A stretch of 64,000 nucleotides of DNA from Paenibacillus_AR sp051594765 (GTDB lineage: Bacteria; Bacillota; Bacilli; Paenibacillales; NBRC-103111), in assembly GCF_051594765.1 (NCBI RefSeq), contig NZ_JBPPGJ010000015.1:1-64000 (forward strand). Reading direction: 5' to 3'. Position 1 is the first letter of the stretch, and each line of letters opens with the position of its first letter. This document shows, one piece after another, positions 8,434 through 15,910 of the stretch. Position numbers and translations under genes: made by a program. The notes below the pieces were generated by a model. That model saw only the letters and a program-made list of their open reading frames with translations, ran no database searches and was not told the origin of the DNA.

Positions 8434-8526
8434 ATGAATAACCTCCTATGCTTCCCGCTTAAGCGGAAAAGCATGCCCCGACCGGGCATATAAATGTATA
8501 TCGCCACGGAAGTGACGAGTAGTTAA

Positions 8527-8555
8527 ATTATACCATGTGGCTAGGGGTTAATCAA
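8527..8555 (-). promoter_or_regulatory. csp promoter
   Basis: TTGATT (8550-8555), a 17-base spacer and a perfect TATAAT (8527-8532) on the minus strand. The -35 lies inside the last codons of the upstream methyltransferase gene. Confidence 0.7.
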
Positions 8556-9272
8556 CGATTTCCTGCCGGGGTTGACTACCCGGAGGAGCCGGACAGAGCC
8601 TGGAATAAAGGGCAGCCCGGACTCTATCAGGTCCGGTTCCAGCCCGCTGTAACGCAGCTCAGCCATCAGGTCATCCAAGCGTTCATAGGGCCGCTGCTTC
8701 AGATCCAGCAGCGGATAGATCCGCAGCTCTCCCCCCGGCTTGCACACCCGGGCCATCTCCAACAGGGCGCTGAGATGGAACTCATACGGCAGGGATTCTG
8801 CATACAGGAACAGGAAGTGGCTGCAGAATACGTAGTCGAAGGCTCCCGACTCAAAAGGCAGCTCGGGCAACCCGGCCCGAACATAGGCACCCGTGCCTTG
8901 CATGGCCATATAATCCTGCAGGAACAAGTTCAAGGATTCCCTCCTGCGCCTCGTATGCTCCTCCAGGGAGCCGTAATACGTCCAATCGAACTTATGGGTC
9001 AGCCCGGCCAGCTTGCCCGCCGCTTCCTCCAGCTCCCGAAGGCCATGGGCCTCCATCTCCTCCGCCGACAGACCGTACAGCGGGTCTGCCGCAACGGCAT
9101 GGAGTCCCTTCTGCCGGGCGCCTGCCCCGAAGGAGGAAGCTCCCCCGGCCACATCCAACACGCGTGCACCTTCCCGTAGCGACGGATCGCAGGCGAACAT
9201 CCGGACATATTCCGGATAAGACCTGCACGTCATCGCAAAGCCATGCTGCTCGTAATACTCCTTGTTTCCCAT
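8541..9272 (-). CDS. Class I SAM-dependent methyltransferase
   Basis: A 243-residue Rossmann-fold protein. SAM-binding motif I is ARVLDVAGGASSFGAGA near residue 35; an acidic residue follows in AVAADPLYG. A later AFDYVFCSHFLFLY is motif IV-like, and ARVCKPGGELRIYPLLD is the usual post-IV strand. The substrate is unknown. ATG at 9272 (MGNKEYYEQHGF) is chosen because GGAG lies about 9 bases upstream; the longer frame to 9377 has no site. The gene end overlaps the csp promoter. Confidence 0.85.
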   Translation of the reverse strand: MGNKEYYEQHGFAMTCRSYPEYVRMFACDPSLREGARVLDVAGGASSFGAGARQKGLHAVAADPLYGLSAEEMEAHGLRELEEAAGKLAGLTHKFDWTYYGSLEEHTRRRRESLNLFLQDYMAMQGTGAYVRAGLPELPFESGAFDYVFCSHFLFLYAESLPYEFHLSALLEMARVCKPGGELRIYPLLDLKQRPYERLDDLMAELRYSGLEPDLIESGLPFIPGSVRLLRVVNPGRKSLINP

Positions 9273-9404
9273 CGGTATCGCTCCTCTGCTCCGCTCATTC
9301 TGCCCCCGGGCAAGCTCTCTTCCCCGGCGGGATCCTCCGGTATCCGGAGGTAACCCGGATTGTAGCATCTTTTCCATCTACTGGCAATCCCTGAACTGCG
9401 ACAC

Positions 9405-9434
9405 TTGAATGAAACCTCCTACCTGGGGTATAGT
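9405..9434 (+). promoter_or_regulatory. Promoter of the 77-residue protein gene
   Basis: TTGAAT (9405-9410) and TATAGT (9429-9434), 18 bases apart, 50 bases before the ATG at 9484. Confidence 0.5.
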
Positions 9435-9483
9435 AGAAAAACGATGGAAAAGGCCGCAGGGTCAAGAAACGGAGCCGATTAAC

Positions 9484-9717
9484 ATGATCAAGAAGGTTGA
9501 GATTTACAAGAAGGACAAATGGAACATGCTGACCGTGGAGATTAACGGAAAAACCCTGATTCTCCGGGAAATCTCCGATCAATGGGGCGAGGACTGCCAT
9601 ACTTTCCTGAGCCGTCCGGCCATGATGCAGTGGGCCGAGGAGCGCTTCTCGAAGGAAGCCTACGACGGAAGCGAAGAAGAACGGCAGCAAATTTTGCAAG
9701 CTTTCCGCCAAGTTTAG
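9484..9717 (+). CDS. Small conserved protein of unknown function
   Basis: A 77-residue soluble protein starting MIKKVEIYKKDKWNMLTVEI. It is predicted to have a beta-rich N-terminal half and a helical C-terminal half (PAMMQWAEERFSKE). The start is supported by GGAG 9 bases upstream and a promoter-like sequence. It lies directly before the Mn riboswitch promoter but is not part of that transcription unit. No motif identifies a function. Confidence 0.7.
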   Translation: MIKKVEIYKKDKWNMLTVEINGKTLILREISDQWGEDCHTFLSRPAMMQWAEERFSKEAYDGSEEERQQILQAFRQV

Positions 9718-9720
9718 GGA

Positions 9721-9750
9721 TTGACAACCGAATTTGTCTCTTGTTATGAT
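9721..9750 (+). promoter_or_regulatory. Promoter of the Mn riboswitch/TerC transcript
   Basis: A perfect TTGACA (9721-9726), an 18-base spacer and TATGAT (9745-9750), about 25 bases before the aptamer. Confidence 0.8.
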
Positions 9751-9772
9751 AAGTGTAACAACAGAATACCTC

Positions 9773-9863
9773 CAAAGGGGAGTAGCTTTACGATATAGTC
9801 GTCAGTTCGGGATTCACCATCCCCGGCTATATCAACAACGTGAGTTGTTGCAAGACCTTTGCC
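9773..9863 (+). promoter_or_regulatory. yybP-ykoY manganese riboswitch aptamer
   Basis: The conserved 5' element AAAGGGGAGTAGC (9774-9786) and the 3' GACCTTTGCC (9854-9863) are the paired ends of the yybP-ykoY aptamer, with AAAGG pairing to CCTTT in P1. Internal helices ATATAGTC/GGCTATAT and CAACAACG/GTTGTTG are visible. The class binds Mn2+ and acts as an ON switch: ligand-stabilised P1 uses the 5' strand of the following terminator. The downstream gene encodes a TerC-family exporter, the classic target. Confidence 0.9.
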
Positions 9864-9889
9864 TGCCTGAGCGGGTAAAGGTCTTTTTT
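9852..9889 (+). terminator. Riboswitch-controlled terminator 1
   Basis: AAGACCTTT (9852-9860) pairs with AAAGGTCTT (9877-9885), followed by a T run to 9889. Its 5' strand is shared with aptamer helix P1, so Mn binding should prevent it from forming. Confidence 0.85.
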
Positions 9890-9904
9890 GATGAAAAAGA
9901 GACC

Positions 9905-9942
9905 GGACCTTATCCGCCAGGGATGAGGTCCTTTTTATTTTT
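9905..9942 (+). terminator. Second terminator between the riboswitch and the TerC gene
   Basis: GGACCTTATCC (9905-9915) pairs over 11 bp with GGATGAGGTCC (9921-9931), followed by TTTTTATTTTT. The 5' strand is also complementary to the 3' strand of terminator 1 (GGGTAAAGGTC, 9873-9883). The two hairpins and that alternative pairing are mutually exclusive. Confidence 0.75.
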
Positions 9943-10042
9943 CACCGGGAAGGGGGACGGCAAGACGGGCTTCATGGGTCAGGCATAAGGCGTGGCAAAA
10001 GAAAGAAAGATATAAAAACTCGGATATCTGGAGGAAATGCAT

Positions 10043-10726
10043 ATGGAATTGTTAAGCGTAGAATGGTTCTCGGCTTTGTTAAGCATCATCCTGATCGACC
10101 TGGTCCTGGCGGGAGACAACGCCATCGTCATCGGCATGGCGGCACGCAACGTCCCGAAGGACAACCAGCGGAAAGTCATCTTCTGGGGAACGGCCGGCGC
10201 CATCGTGATCCGGATCATCTCCACCATTGCCGTCGTCTGGCTGCTCAAAATTCCAGGCCTTCTGGCGGCCGGCGGCCTGCTGCTCCTGTGGATCGCCTAC
10301 AAGCTCCTGGCCGATGACAAGGATCATGAAATCGAGGCGAAGAACAGCGTAATGGCCGCCATCCGGACCATCATCATCGCCGACGCCGTCATGGGCATCG
10401 ATAACGTGCTGGCCGTTGCCGGCGCCTCCCACGGTTCCTTCCTGCTGGTCGTAATCGGCCTGTTGGTCAGCGTTCCGATTGTCGTATGGGGCAGCACCCT
10501 GTTCATCACCCTGGTAAAACGGTTCCCCATCATCGTCTATGCCGGCGCCGGCGTCTTGGCCTTCACGGCCATCAAGATGATTATGAGCGAGCCCATACTG
10601 AAGGGCTTCACCGAGGACTTGTCCTGGGGGAAATGGATCGTAGTCGCCGCCGGCGTCGCCGCCACCCTGTGGCTGGGCAAGCGCAAGAAGGACCGGTCCG
10701 CTGTCCCGGCCCACGGCCAAGCATAA
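10043..10726 (+). CDS. TerC-family membrane protein, probable Mn2+ exporter
   Basis: A 227-residue integral membrane protein with about seven predicted segments. It carries the TerC-family motifs LIDLVLAGDNAIVIGMA near the N-terminus and ADAVMGIDNVLAVAGA near the middle; their acidic residues lie in membrane segments and are thought to bind metal. Family members of the YkoY/YceF type export manganese. Control by the yybP-ykoY riboswitch makes that role likely here. ATG at 10043 is chosen because GGAGG lies 8 bases upstream; an ATG at 10037 is only 2 bases from it. No partner gene follows. Confidence 0.9.
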   Translation: MELLSVEWFSALLSIILIDLVLAGDNAIVIGMAARNVPKDNQRKVIFWGTAGAIVIRIISTIAVVWLLKIPGLLAAGGLLLLWIAYKLLADDKDHEIEAKNSVMAAIRTIIIADAVMGIDNVLAVAGASHGSFLLVVIGLLVSVPIVVWGSTLFITLVKRFPIIVYAGAGVLAFTAIKMIMSEPILKGFTEDLSWGKWIVVAAGVAATLWLGKRKKDRSAVPAHGQA

Positions 10727-10767
10727 TCTTGAATCTTCGAAACGATTTCCTGTATATGCATAAAATG

Positions 10768-10817
10768 CCGTCTTCCGATCAAACTAATAACGGAAGTGAC
10801 CATTCGGAAGACGGAGG
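10768..10817 (+). promoter_or_regulatory. Hairpin overlapping the ribosome site of the next gene
   Basis: CCGTCTTCCG (10768-10777) is a perfect complement of CGGAAGACGG (10805-10814), whose last two bases are the first two of the GGAGG ribosome site (10813-10817). A competing partner CGGAAG occurs at 10791-10796. This could be an RNA switch over the ribosome site or a protein-binding inverted repeat. Confidence 0.5.
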
Positions 10818-10825
10818 TATGCGAC

Positions 10826-11488
10826 ATGCAAAATTCGCAAAACCAGCGTTACGGCATCCAGCCGGAAAGCAATCAGGCTGCTGATGCGTCCAAGGATTAC
10901 GGAACCCGCAGCACCGCTGCCGGCTCCGGCACATCGCAAGAATATGGGAATGCGACAAGCAGCTACACCGGCCTGAACGACCGCAATACAACCGCTTACG
11001 GCACCGCGACGGGAGCCGGAACATCCGGCACGGTTCAGAGCACGTACACCGGAAGTCCCGTTCAGAGCTCCTACACCGGCACTCCCGTTCAAAGCTCTTA
11101 TTCCGGCACTCCCGTTCAGAGCAGCTACACCGGCTCCTATGGAACCACAGGGACGGGAGCTGGCTATGGCAATCCGGTCAACACCGGTTACACCTCCGGA
11201 AGCTATGGCACTCAAGCAGGCCAAACCGGACTGCAGCAGCAGCCGATGAACCTGACCCAGGCCGGCGTCAGCAATTTCTCCCAACAGGTGAACACCGCTT
11301 ACCAGCATCTGCAGCAGGTGCAGCGCGAGCTGACCCAGACTCAGAACCAGATCGAGGTGCAAGCCCAAGCCCAGATCCGCCAGATCCGTCAGCTGCAGCA
11401 GCTTATCGATACGGCGGGCACGGAGATCCAGCAGATCGAAGCCTTGTCCCGGACCTCCAATGCGGCCGGACGGAATTACATGTCTTAG
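10826..11488 (+). CDS. Low-complexity repeat protein with C-terminal coiled coil, function unknown
   Basis: A 220-residue protein without signal peptide. Residues about 10-140 are rich in Gly, Ser, Thr, Tyr and Gln and include four tandem 9-residue units of the form PVQSSYTGT (11033-11137). The C-terminal third (VNTAYQHLQQVQRELTQTQN and onward) is a Gln-rich amphipathic helix likely to form a coiled coil. Composition suggests a structural or coat-like protein, but that is inference. ATG at 10826 has GGAGG 8 bases upstream; a longer frame from 10796 lacks a site. A hairpin can mask that ribosome site. Confidence 0.7.
   Translation: MQNSQNQRYGIQPESNQAADASKDYGTRSTAAGSGTSQEYGNATSSYTGLNDRNTTAYGTATGAGTSGTVQSTYTGSPVQSSYTGTPVQSSYSGTPVQSSYTGSYGTTGTGAGYGNPVNTGYTSGSYGTQAGQTGLQQQPMNLTQAGVSNFSQQVNTAYQHLQQVQRELTQTQNQIEVQAQAQIRQIRQLQQLIDTAGTEIQQIEALSRTSNAAGRNYMS
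11029..11137 (+). repeat. Four 27-bp coding tandem repeats
   Basis: Four successive 27-bp units encode TVQSTYTGS, PVQSSYTGT, PVQSSYSGT and PVQSSYTGS. DNA identity between units is high, including shared synonymous positions (CCCGTTCA), so they arose by recent in-frame duplication. Confidence 0.8.
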
Positions 11489-11493
11489 GAATG

Positions 11494-11537
11494 AAAAACG
11501 GTTGGATCCGGGAGTTATCCCGGTCCAACCGTTTTTT
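11494..11537 (+). terminator. Bidirectional intrinsic terminator
   Basis: AAAAACGGTTGGATCCGGGA pairs with TCCCGGTCCAACCGTTTTTT. It has A-rich and T-rich flanks, so it can serve both the repeat protein and the convergent ThDP enzyme gene. Confidence 0.9.
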
Positions 11538-11559
11538 TGGTGATGCTGCGGTGCGGGAA

Positions 11560-13305
11560 TCAGAGCTTCGTATGCGGCACCCGGTCCGGTGCGGTGCGGA
11601 CCTGGATCAGGGACGGCCCCCGCGCCTGCAGGGATTGGAGCAGTGCTTCCTCCAGCTCCGCCGCCGTCTGCACCCGGTACCCCTTGCCGCCGCATGCCTC
11701 CGCCACTCCGGCGAAATCCGGGTTGCGGATGGCGCTGCCCAGCGGAATCAGCGCCGCCCCTTCCATCCGGTTGCGCTCCATGGCGTAAGCGCCGTTGTCG
11801 ATGATGAGGAGAACCAGCGGGAGCTCCAGCTCCACCGCCGTCTGGAACTCCATCAGCGTCTGAACGGCCCCTCCGTCTCCGGCGATCGCGAGGACCCGGC
11901 GCTCCGGTTCCGCCAGGGAAGCCGCCACGGCCGCCGGCAGCGCGAAGCCCAAGGTGCGCCACCGACCGGATACCAGCACCCGCTGGCCCGGCTTGGCCTG
12001 GAAGATCCGGTCGAACCACAGCGTGTGGTCGCCCGTGTCCACGCACAGCACGGCGCCCTCCGGCGCAGCGTCGCTGACCGCCTTCATCACCCGCTGCGGC
12101 GGCACGGGTGAGCCATCCTTGGCCGCCTCCTCCGTGATGGCGGCCTTCCACGCCTTCGCCTCCCGGGCGATGCGCTCCGCCCAGGGCGCCCGGTCCGGGG
12201 GAGCCGCCATAGTCCCGGCTCCCCCCTGCCCTTGCCGCAGGGCGGCGATCAGGCGCGGGAGCACCTCCCGGAGGTCGCCGACGATGCCGTGGTGCAGGGG
12301 ATGGCCCATGCCGAGCTGCTCCCGCGCTGCGTCCACCTGGACGACGGTGCCCCGGACATCCGCCGGGGCGTAATCGTCGGGCCACCAGGTGGCGCCCAGC
12401 AGGAGGAGCAGATCGGCCTCGGCCATTAAGACGCTGGCGGCCTCACTGCCCGCTTGCCCGAGACCACCCGCGTAGAGCGGGTGGTCATTCGGGAAGAGCG
12501 GGCGGGCCGGCAGCGTCGTCACCACGGCAGCGGAGGCGAGCTCCGCCAGCTCCCGCGCCTCCGGCGCCGCCGAAGCAATGCCCCGGCCCAGGTACAGGAG
12601 GGGCCGGGACGCTTGCCGGAGAAGGGCGGCAGCCTTCTCCACCGGATCATTCGGCACCTGCATGCTCTGGTGCAGGTGCGCGGGATACCCGGCGGTGACG
12701 CCCTTCACCGTCATCCGCCACAGATCCCTCGGCACCGACAGATGAGCCACGGTGCCGGCCGTCACCGCCTCCGTCAGCAGCCGCTGCAGCGTCTCCGGCA
12801 GAGCGTCCGGATGGGCCAGCAGCTCCGTCGCCGCCGTGATTCCGCCCATCAAACGCTGCTGGTCGATGTACTGCTTCGTCCGCGTCCCCATCTTGGCCGT
12901 ATCCACCTGGCCGGTAATCGCCATCACCGGCACCTTGTCCGCCGCCGCATCCGCCAGGCCGTTCATCAGATTCACGATGCCCGGTCCGCTGGTGGCCATG
13001 CAGACCGCGAGCTTCCCGGTCAGCTTGGCCTCCGCCGAGGCCATCAGAGCCGCCGCTTCTTCGTGCCGGCACGGGACGTACCGAATCCGGTTCTGCTTCG
13101 CCATCTCGTCCAATACATATAGGGTAGCGTCACCGATGACCCCATAGATCCGCTCCACGCCCCACTCCGCCAGCTGCTTCAACACATATTGGGCGGCATT
13201 TAGGCCCTCTGCCGGGGACGTTTGCCCTGAGTTGACAGGCCGCCATTCCGTGGCCGCCGTGGTCCCGGCCGCATCCGCCTTCTTTTCCATCACCGTCTGT
13301 CCCAT
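11560..13305 (-). CDS. Thiamine-diphosphate enzyme, pyruvate oxidase/acetolactate synthase-like
   Basis: The 581-residue product shows the three-domain layout of the POX/ALS superfamily. The N-terminal Pyr domain has the catalytic Glu in CRHEEAAALMA (about residue 82) and SGPGIVNLMNGLADA. The central domain follows, then a C-terminal PP domain with GDGGAVQTLMEFQTA and IDNGAYAMERNRMEG, the ThDP/Mg2+ motif (GDG to N). Length and sequence are closest in feel to the YdaP-type pyruvate oxidases. Without a lipid-binding tail or genetic context the exact reaction (oxidase, decarboxylase or synthase) is open. The ATG at 13305 follows GGGGGAA at very short spacing; an ATG five codons later is possible. 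Confidence 0.85.
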   Translation of the reverse strand: MGQTVMEKKADAAGTTAATEWRPVNSGQTSPAEGLNAAQYVLKQLAEWGVERIYGVIGDATLYVLDEMAKQNRIRYVPCRHEEAAALMASAEAKLTGKLAVCMATSGPGIVNLMNGLADAAADKVPVMAITGQVDTAKMGTRTKQYIDQQRLMGGITAATELLAHPDALPETLQRLLTEAVTAGTVAHLSVPRDLWRMTVKGVTAGYPAHLHQSMQVPNDPVEKAAALLRQASRPLLYLGRGIASAAPEARELAELASAAVVTTLPARPLFPNDHPLYAGGLGQAGSEAASVLMAEADLLLLLGATWWPDDYAPADVRGTVVQVDAAREQLGMGHPLHHGIVGDLREVLPRLIAALRQGQGGAGTMAAPPDRAPWAERIAREAKAWKAAITEEAAKDGSPVPPQRVMKAVSDAAPEGAVLCVDTGDHTLWFDRIFQAKPGQRVLVSGRWRTLGFALPAAVAASLAEPERRVLAIAGDGGAVQTLMEFQTAVELELPLVLLIIDNGAYAMERNRMEGAALIPLGSAIRNPDFAGVAEACGGKGYRVQTAAELEEALLQSLQARGPSLIQVRTAPDRVPHTKL

Positions 13306-13522
13306 TTCCCCCGTCCTTTACAATGGTTTCGGCCGGCAGCTTCCGGCCCTACCGGATATGGTTCCCTGCAACGGGAAGGAATCGCTCCGGAAAAAAGGAA
13401 TTTTCCTCCCGGACGGCGAACACAATAAGAACCGGGGAATGGTGGCATTTTCCAGCGGGCCTCGAGGTCTGCGAGTGAAGGAGCCGGCGGAATGGAATTG
13501 TCAGGCGGAAAGGTGAATGTCC

Positions 13523-13702
13523 ATGTCGGATATCGGAACCATTACGACGTTTGTAATCATCTCGTTTAGCTTTGCATTGATCCTGATCATGAAGAAGGAT
13601 ACGCTTCACCCCTCCTTCAAGAGAGGCTTGGCCCTCATGGCGGCGGTCATGATGGCGTTCTCCTTTTTCCTGATCGTCTACAGTCTCTTCACCATGGGAT
13701 AA
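13523..13702 (+). CDS. Small membrane protein with two predicted segments
   Basis: A 59-residue protein. A first hydrophobic stretch (TFVIISFSFALILIM) is joined by a KKDTLHPSFKRG loop to a second (LALMAAVMMAFSFFLIVYSL). The loop is basic and therefore probably cytosolic. ATG at 13523 is preferred because AAAGGTGA ends 7 bases upstream; the ATG at 13517 abuts it. No relatives with known function are recognised. Confidence 0.65.
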   Translation: MSDIGTITTFVIISFSFALILIMKKDTLHPSFKRGLALMAAVMMAFSFFLIVYSLFTMG

Positions 13703-13836
13703 TCCCGAATAATTGCCAACCGAACGGGCGCATACTAACCTCTAAAACTCGTGCCGCTTCCCAACGGAATGCCGAGCGCCGCCAACGGCGCGTCTCGCGC
13801 TTCCGGCAGCGGCCGGAACAAGGAGGCTCCGACCGT

Positions 13837-13956
13837 ATGCACCGGCGCATGCTGCTCTTCACGCTTACCTTCAGCCTGCTTGCGGCCTGTGCCGCACCGG
13901 CTGTTCCTACCGCCGTCCATTCGGGCGGCAAACCCAATACGAACAGGAGGGTTCCC
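13837..13956 (+). other. In-frame lipoprotein signal peptide extension of pepF
   Basis: An ATG at 13837, preceded by AAGGAGG with a 10-base gap, opens 40 codons in frame with pepF without a stop. They encode a basic N-region (MHRR), a hydrophobic core (LLFTLTFSLLAA) and a lipobox LAAC at residue 18, followed by a hydrophilic linker to NRRVP. A second ribosome site AGGAGGG then precedes the canonical pepF ATG at 13957. This reads as an alternative start giving a membrane-anchored isoform. Confidence 0.6.
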
Positions 13957-15747
13957 ATGAACCAAGTTATGAAACGTTCCGAAGTTCCCGCAGAGCACCG
14001 CTGGCGGCTGGAGGATCTATTCGCCGACCAGGCGGCCTGGGATAAGGAATACAACGAAGTCAAGGAGCTGCTGAAGAAAGCGGCCGGCTTCCAGGGCAAG
14101 CTGGACAACGCCCAGGCGATCAAGGATGTGTTCGCGCTGGAGGACGAAATCTCCCTCCACTCGGAGCGCCTCTACGTCTATGCCAACATGCGGCATCACG
14201 AGGATACCGCCGAGCCCACCTATATGGCCTTATCCGAGAAATCCAAGAAGCTCTCCGTCGAAACCGGCGAAGCGCTGTCCTTCATCACGCCGGAAATCCT
14301 GAGCCTGTCCGATGAGCAGCTGAACGCCCTGGTGAACGACCCGGTGCTCAGCTTCTACAAGCTGACGCTGGAGGAGATGGTCCGCCAGAAGGCCCACGTT
14401 CTGTCGAAGGCCGAGGAGTCTCTGATGGCCCAGGTGGGCAACATCTCCACGGCGCCCGGCACCATCTTCTCCATGCTGAACAATGCCGACATGAAGTTCC
14501 CGAAGGTGAAGAACGAGAACGGCGAAGAGGTGGAGCTGACCCACGGACGGTACATCCAGTTCCTGGAGTCCAAGAACCGGGAAGTCCGCGCGGCTGCCTT
14601 CAAGGCCATGTACGACACCTACGCCAAGCAGAAGAACACCATCGCCTCCACCCTGAGCGCCAACGTGACGAAGAACATCTTCTACGCGCGGGCCCGCAAG
14701 TATCCTTCGGCTCTCGAGATGTCGCTCTTCGGAGACAACATCGACAAGGCCGTCTATACGAATCTGATCGATACGATCCATGAGTCTCTGCCCCTGCTGC
14801 ACCGGTACATGAAGCTCCGCAAGCGGCTGCTTAAGGTCGATGAGCTTCATATGTACGATCTGTTCGCCCCGCTGGTCGAGGAGTTCGACATGAAGATCAC
14901 CTACGACGAAGCGAAGGAAACGGTGAAGGACTCGCTGCAGCCGTTGGGTTCGGATTATCTGAAGGTACTGTCCGAGAGCTTCAGCCAAGGCTGGATCGAC
15001 ATCTACGAGAACGAGGGCAAGCGCAGCGGCGCTTACAGCTGGGGCGCATACGGCACCCACCCTTACGTGCTGCTGAACCATAAGGACAATCTGAACAGCA
15101 TGTTCACCTTGGCGCACGAGATGGGCCATGCCATGCATTCCTATCTGTCCGACACGAACCAGGAGTACCGCTTCGCCCAATACACCATCTTCCTGGCGGA
15201 GGTGGCGTCTACGCTGAACGAGGCGCTGCTGATGGATTATCTGCTGAAGAAGTCCACCGACCCCAAGGAGAAAATGTACCTGCTCACCTACTACGCCGAC
15301 CAGTTCCGCACCACTGTCTTCCGCCAGACCATGTTCGCGGAATTCGAGAAGCTGGTGCACGAGCGCGCCGAAGCCGGCGAAGCGCTCACCCCGCAGGATT
15401 TCAGCAAGATCTATTACGACTTGAATCTGAAGTACCACGGCTCCGAGATGGTGGTCGACAAGGACATCGAGATGGAATGGGCCCGGATTCCCCACTTTTA
15501 CAACAGCTTCTACGTGTACAAATACGCCACCGGCTTTTCCGCCGCCACCAGCTTCTCCAAGCAGATCCTGGATGAGGGCCAGCCGGCCGTGGACCGCTAT
15601 CTGGGCTTCCTGAAGTCCGGCGGCAGCGACTTCTCCATCAACATCCTGAAGAAGGCCGGAGTCGACATGTCCTCGCCGGAGCCGATCCGTCAAGCCATGG
15701 ACGTATTCAAGAGCCTGATCGAGCAGATGGAAGAATTGACCAAATAA
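13957..15747 (+). CDS. pepF: Oligoendopeptidase F (M3 family)
   Basis: A zinc metallopeptidase that cleaves oligopeptides of roughly 7-17 residues. The 596-residue form starting at 13957 has the normal PepF length and N-terminus (RSEVPAEHRWRLEDLFAD). The catalytic zinc motif HEMGHAMHSYLS is HExxH in the C-terminal half (about residue 385), with the downstream Glu in FLAEVASTLNEALL. AGGAGGG lies 7 bases before the ATG. An in-frame upstream start (13837) would add a lipoprotein signal peptide. A terminator follows, so the gene is probably monocistronic. Confidence 0.95.
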   Translation: MNQVMKRSEVPAEHRWRLEDLFADQAAWDKEYNEVKELLKKAAGFQGKLDNAQAIKDVFALEDEISLHSERLYVYANMRHHEDTAEPTYMALSEKSKKLSVETGEALSFITPEILSLSDEQLNALVNDPVLSFYKLTLEEMVRQKAHVLSKAEESLMAQVGNISTAPGTIFSMLNNADMKFPKVKNENGEEVELTHGRYIQFLESKNREVRAAAFKAMYDTYAKQKNTIASTLSANVTKNIFYARARKYPSALEMSLFGDNIDKAVYTNLIDTIHESLPLLHRYMKLRKRLLKVDELHMYDLFAPLVEEFDMKITYDEAKETVKDSLQPLGSDYLKVLSESFSQGWIDIYENEGKRSGAYSWGAYGTHPYVLLNHKDNLNSMFTLAHEMGHAMHSYLSDTNQEYRFAQYTIFLAEVASTLNEALLMDYLLKKSTDPKEKMYLLTYYADQFRTTVFRQTMFAEFEKLVHERAEAGEALTPQDFSKIYYDLNLKYHGSEMVVDKDIEMEWARIPHFYNSFYVYKYATGFSAATSFSKQILDEGQPAVDRYLGFLKSGGSDFSINILKKAGVDMSSPEPIRQAMDVFKSLIEQMEELTK

Positions 15748-15760
15748 TGTCCCTTTTCAG

Positions 15761-15799
15761 CCTTCGAGCACCGGTTATCCGGCGTTCGGAGGTTTTTTT
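15761..15799 (+). terminator. pepF terminator
   Basis: CCTTCGAGCACCGG pairs with CCGGCGTTCGGAGG around TTAT, with two wobble pairs and one mismatch, followed by seven T residues. Confidence 0.75.
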
Positions 15800-15910
15800 G
15801 GCGTACGGTGGGAAATCCGCTGCAACCTTCCAGCTCTTGCGCTCGTCAGAGAGGCCAAACAGGAACGTGCACATCCTGCCAATCCAAGTACCCGAGGAGG
15901 TCCACTCTCC

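Noticed and set aside
10784..12385. 533-codon minus-strand ORF across the repeat protein and ThDP enzyme genes
   Set aside because: It is antisense to one real gene and out of frame with the other; the Gly/Arg/Pro-rich composition is typical of high-GC shadow frames.
14230..15693. 487-codon ORF antisense to pepF
   Set aside because: It mirrors the coding phase of pepF and has no ribosome site or recognisable domain.
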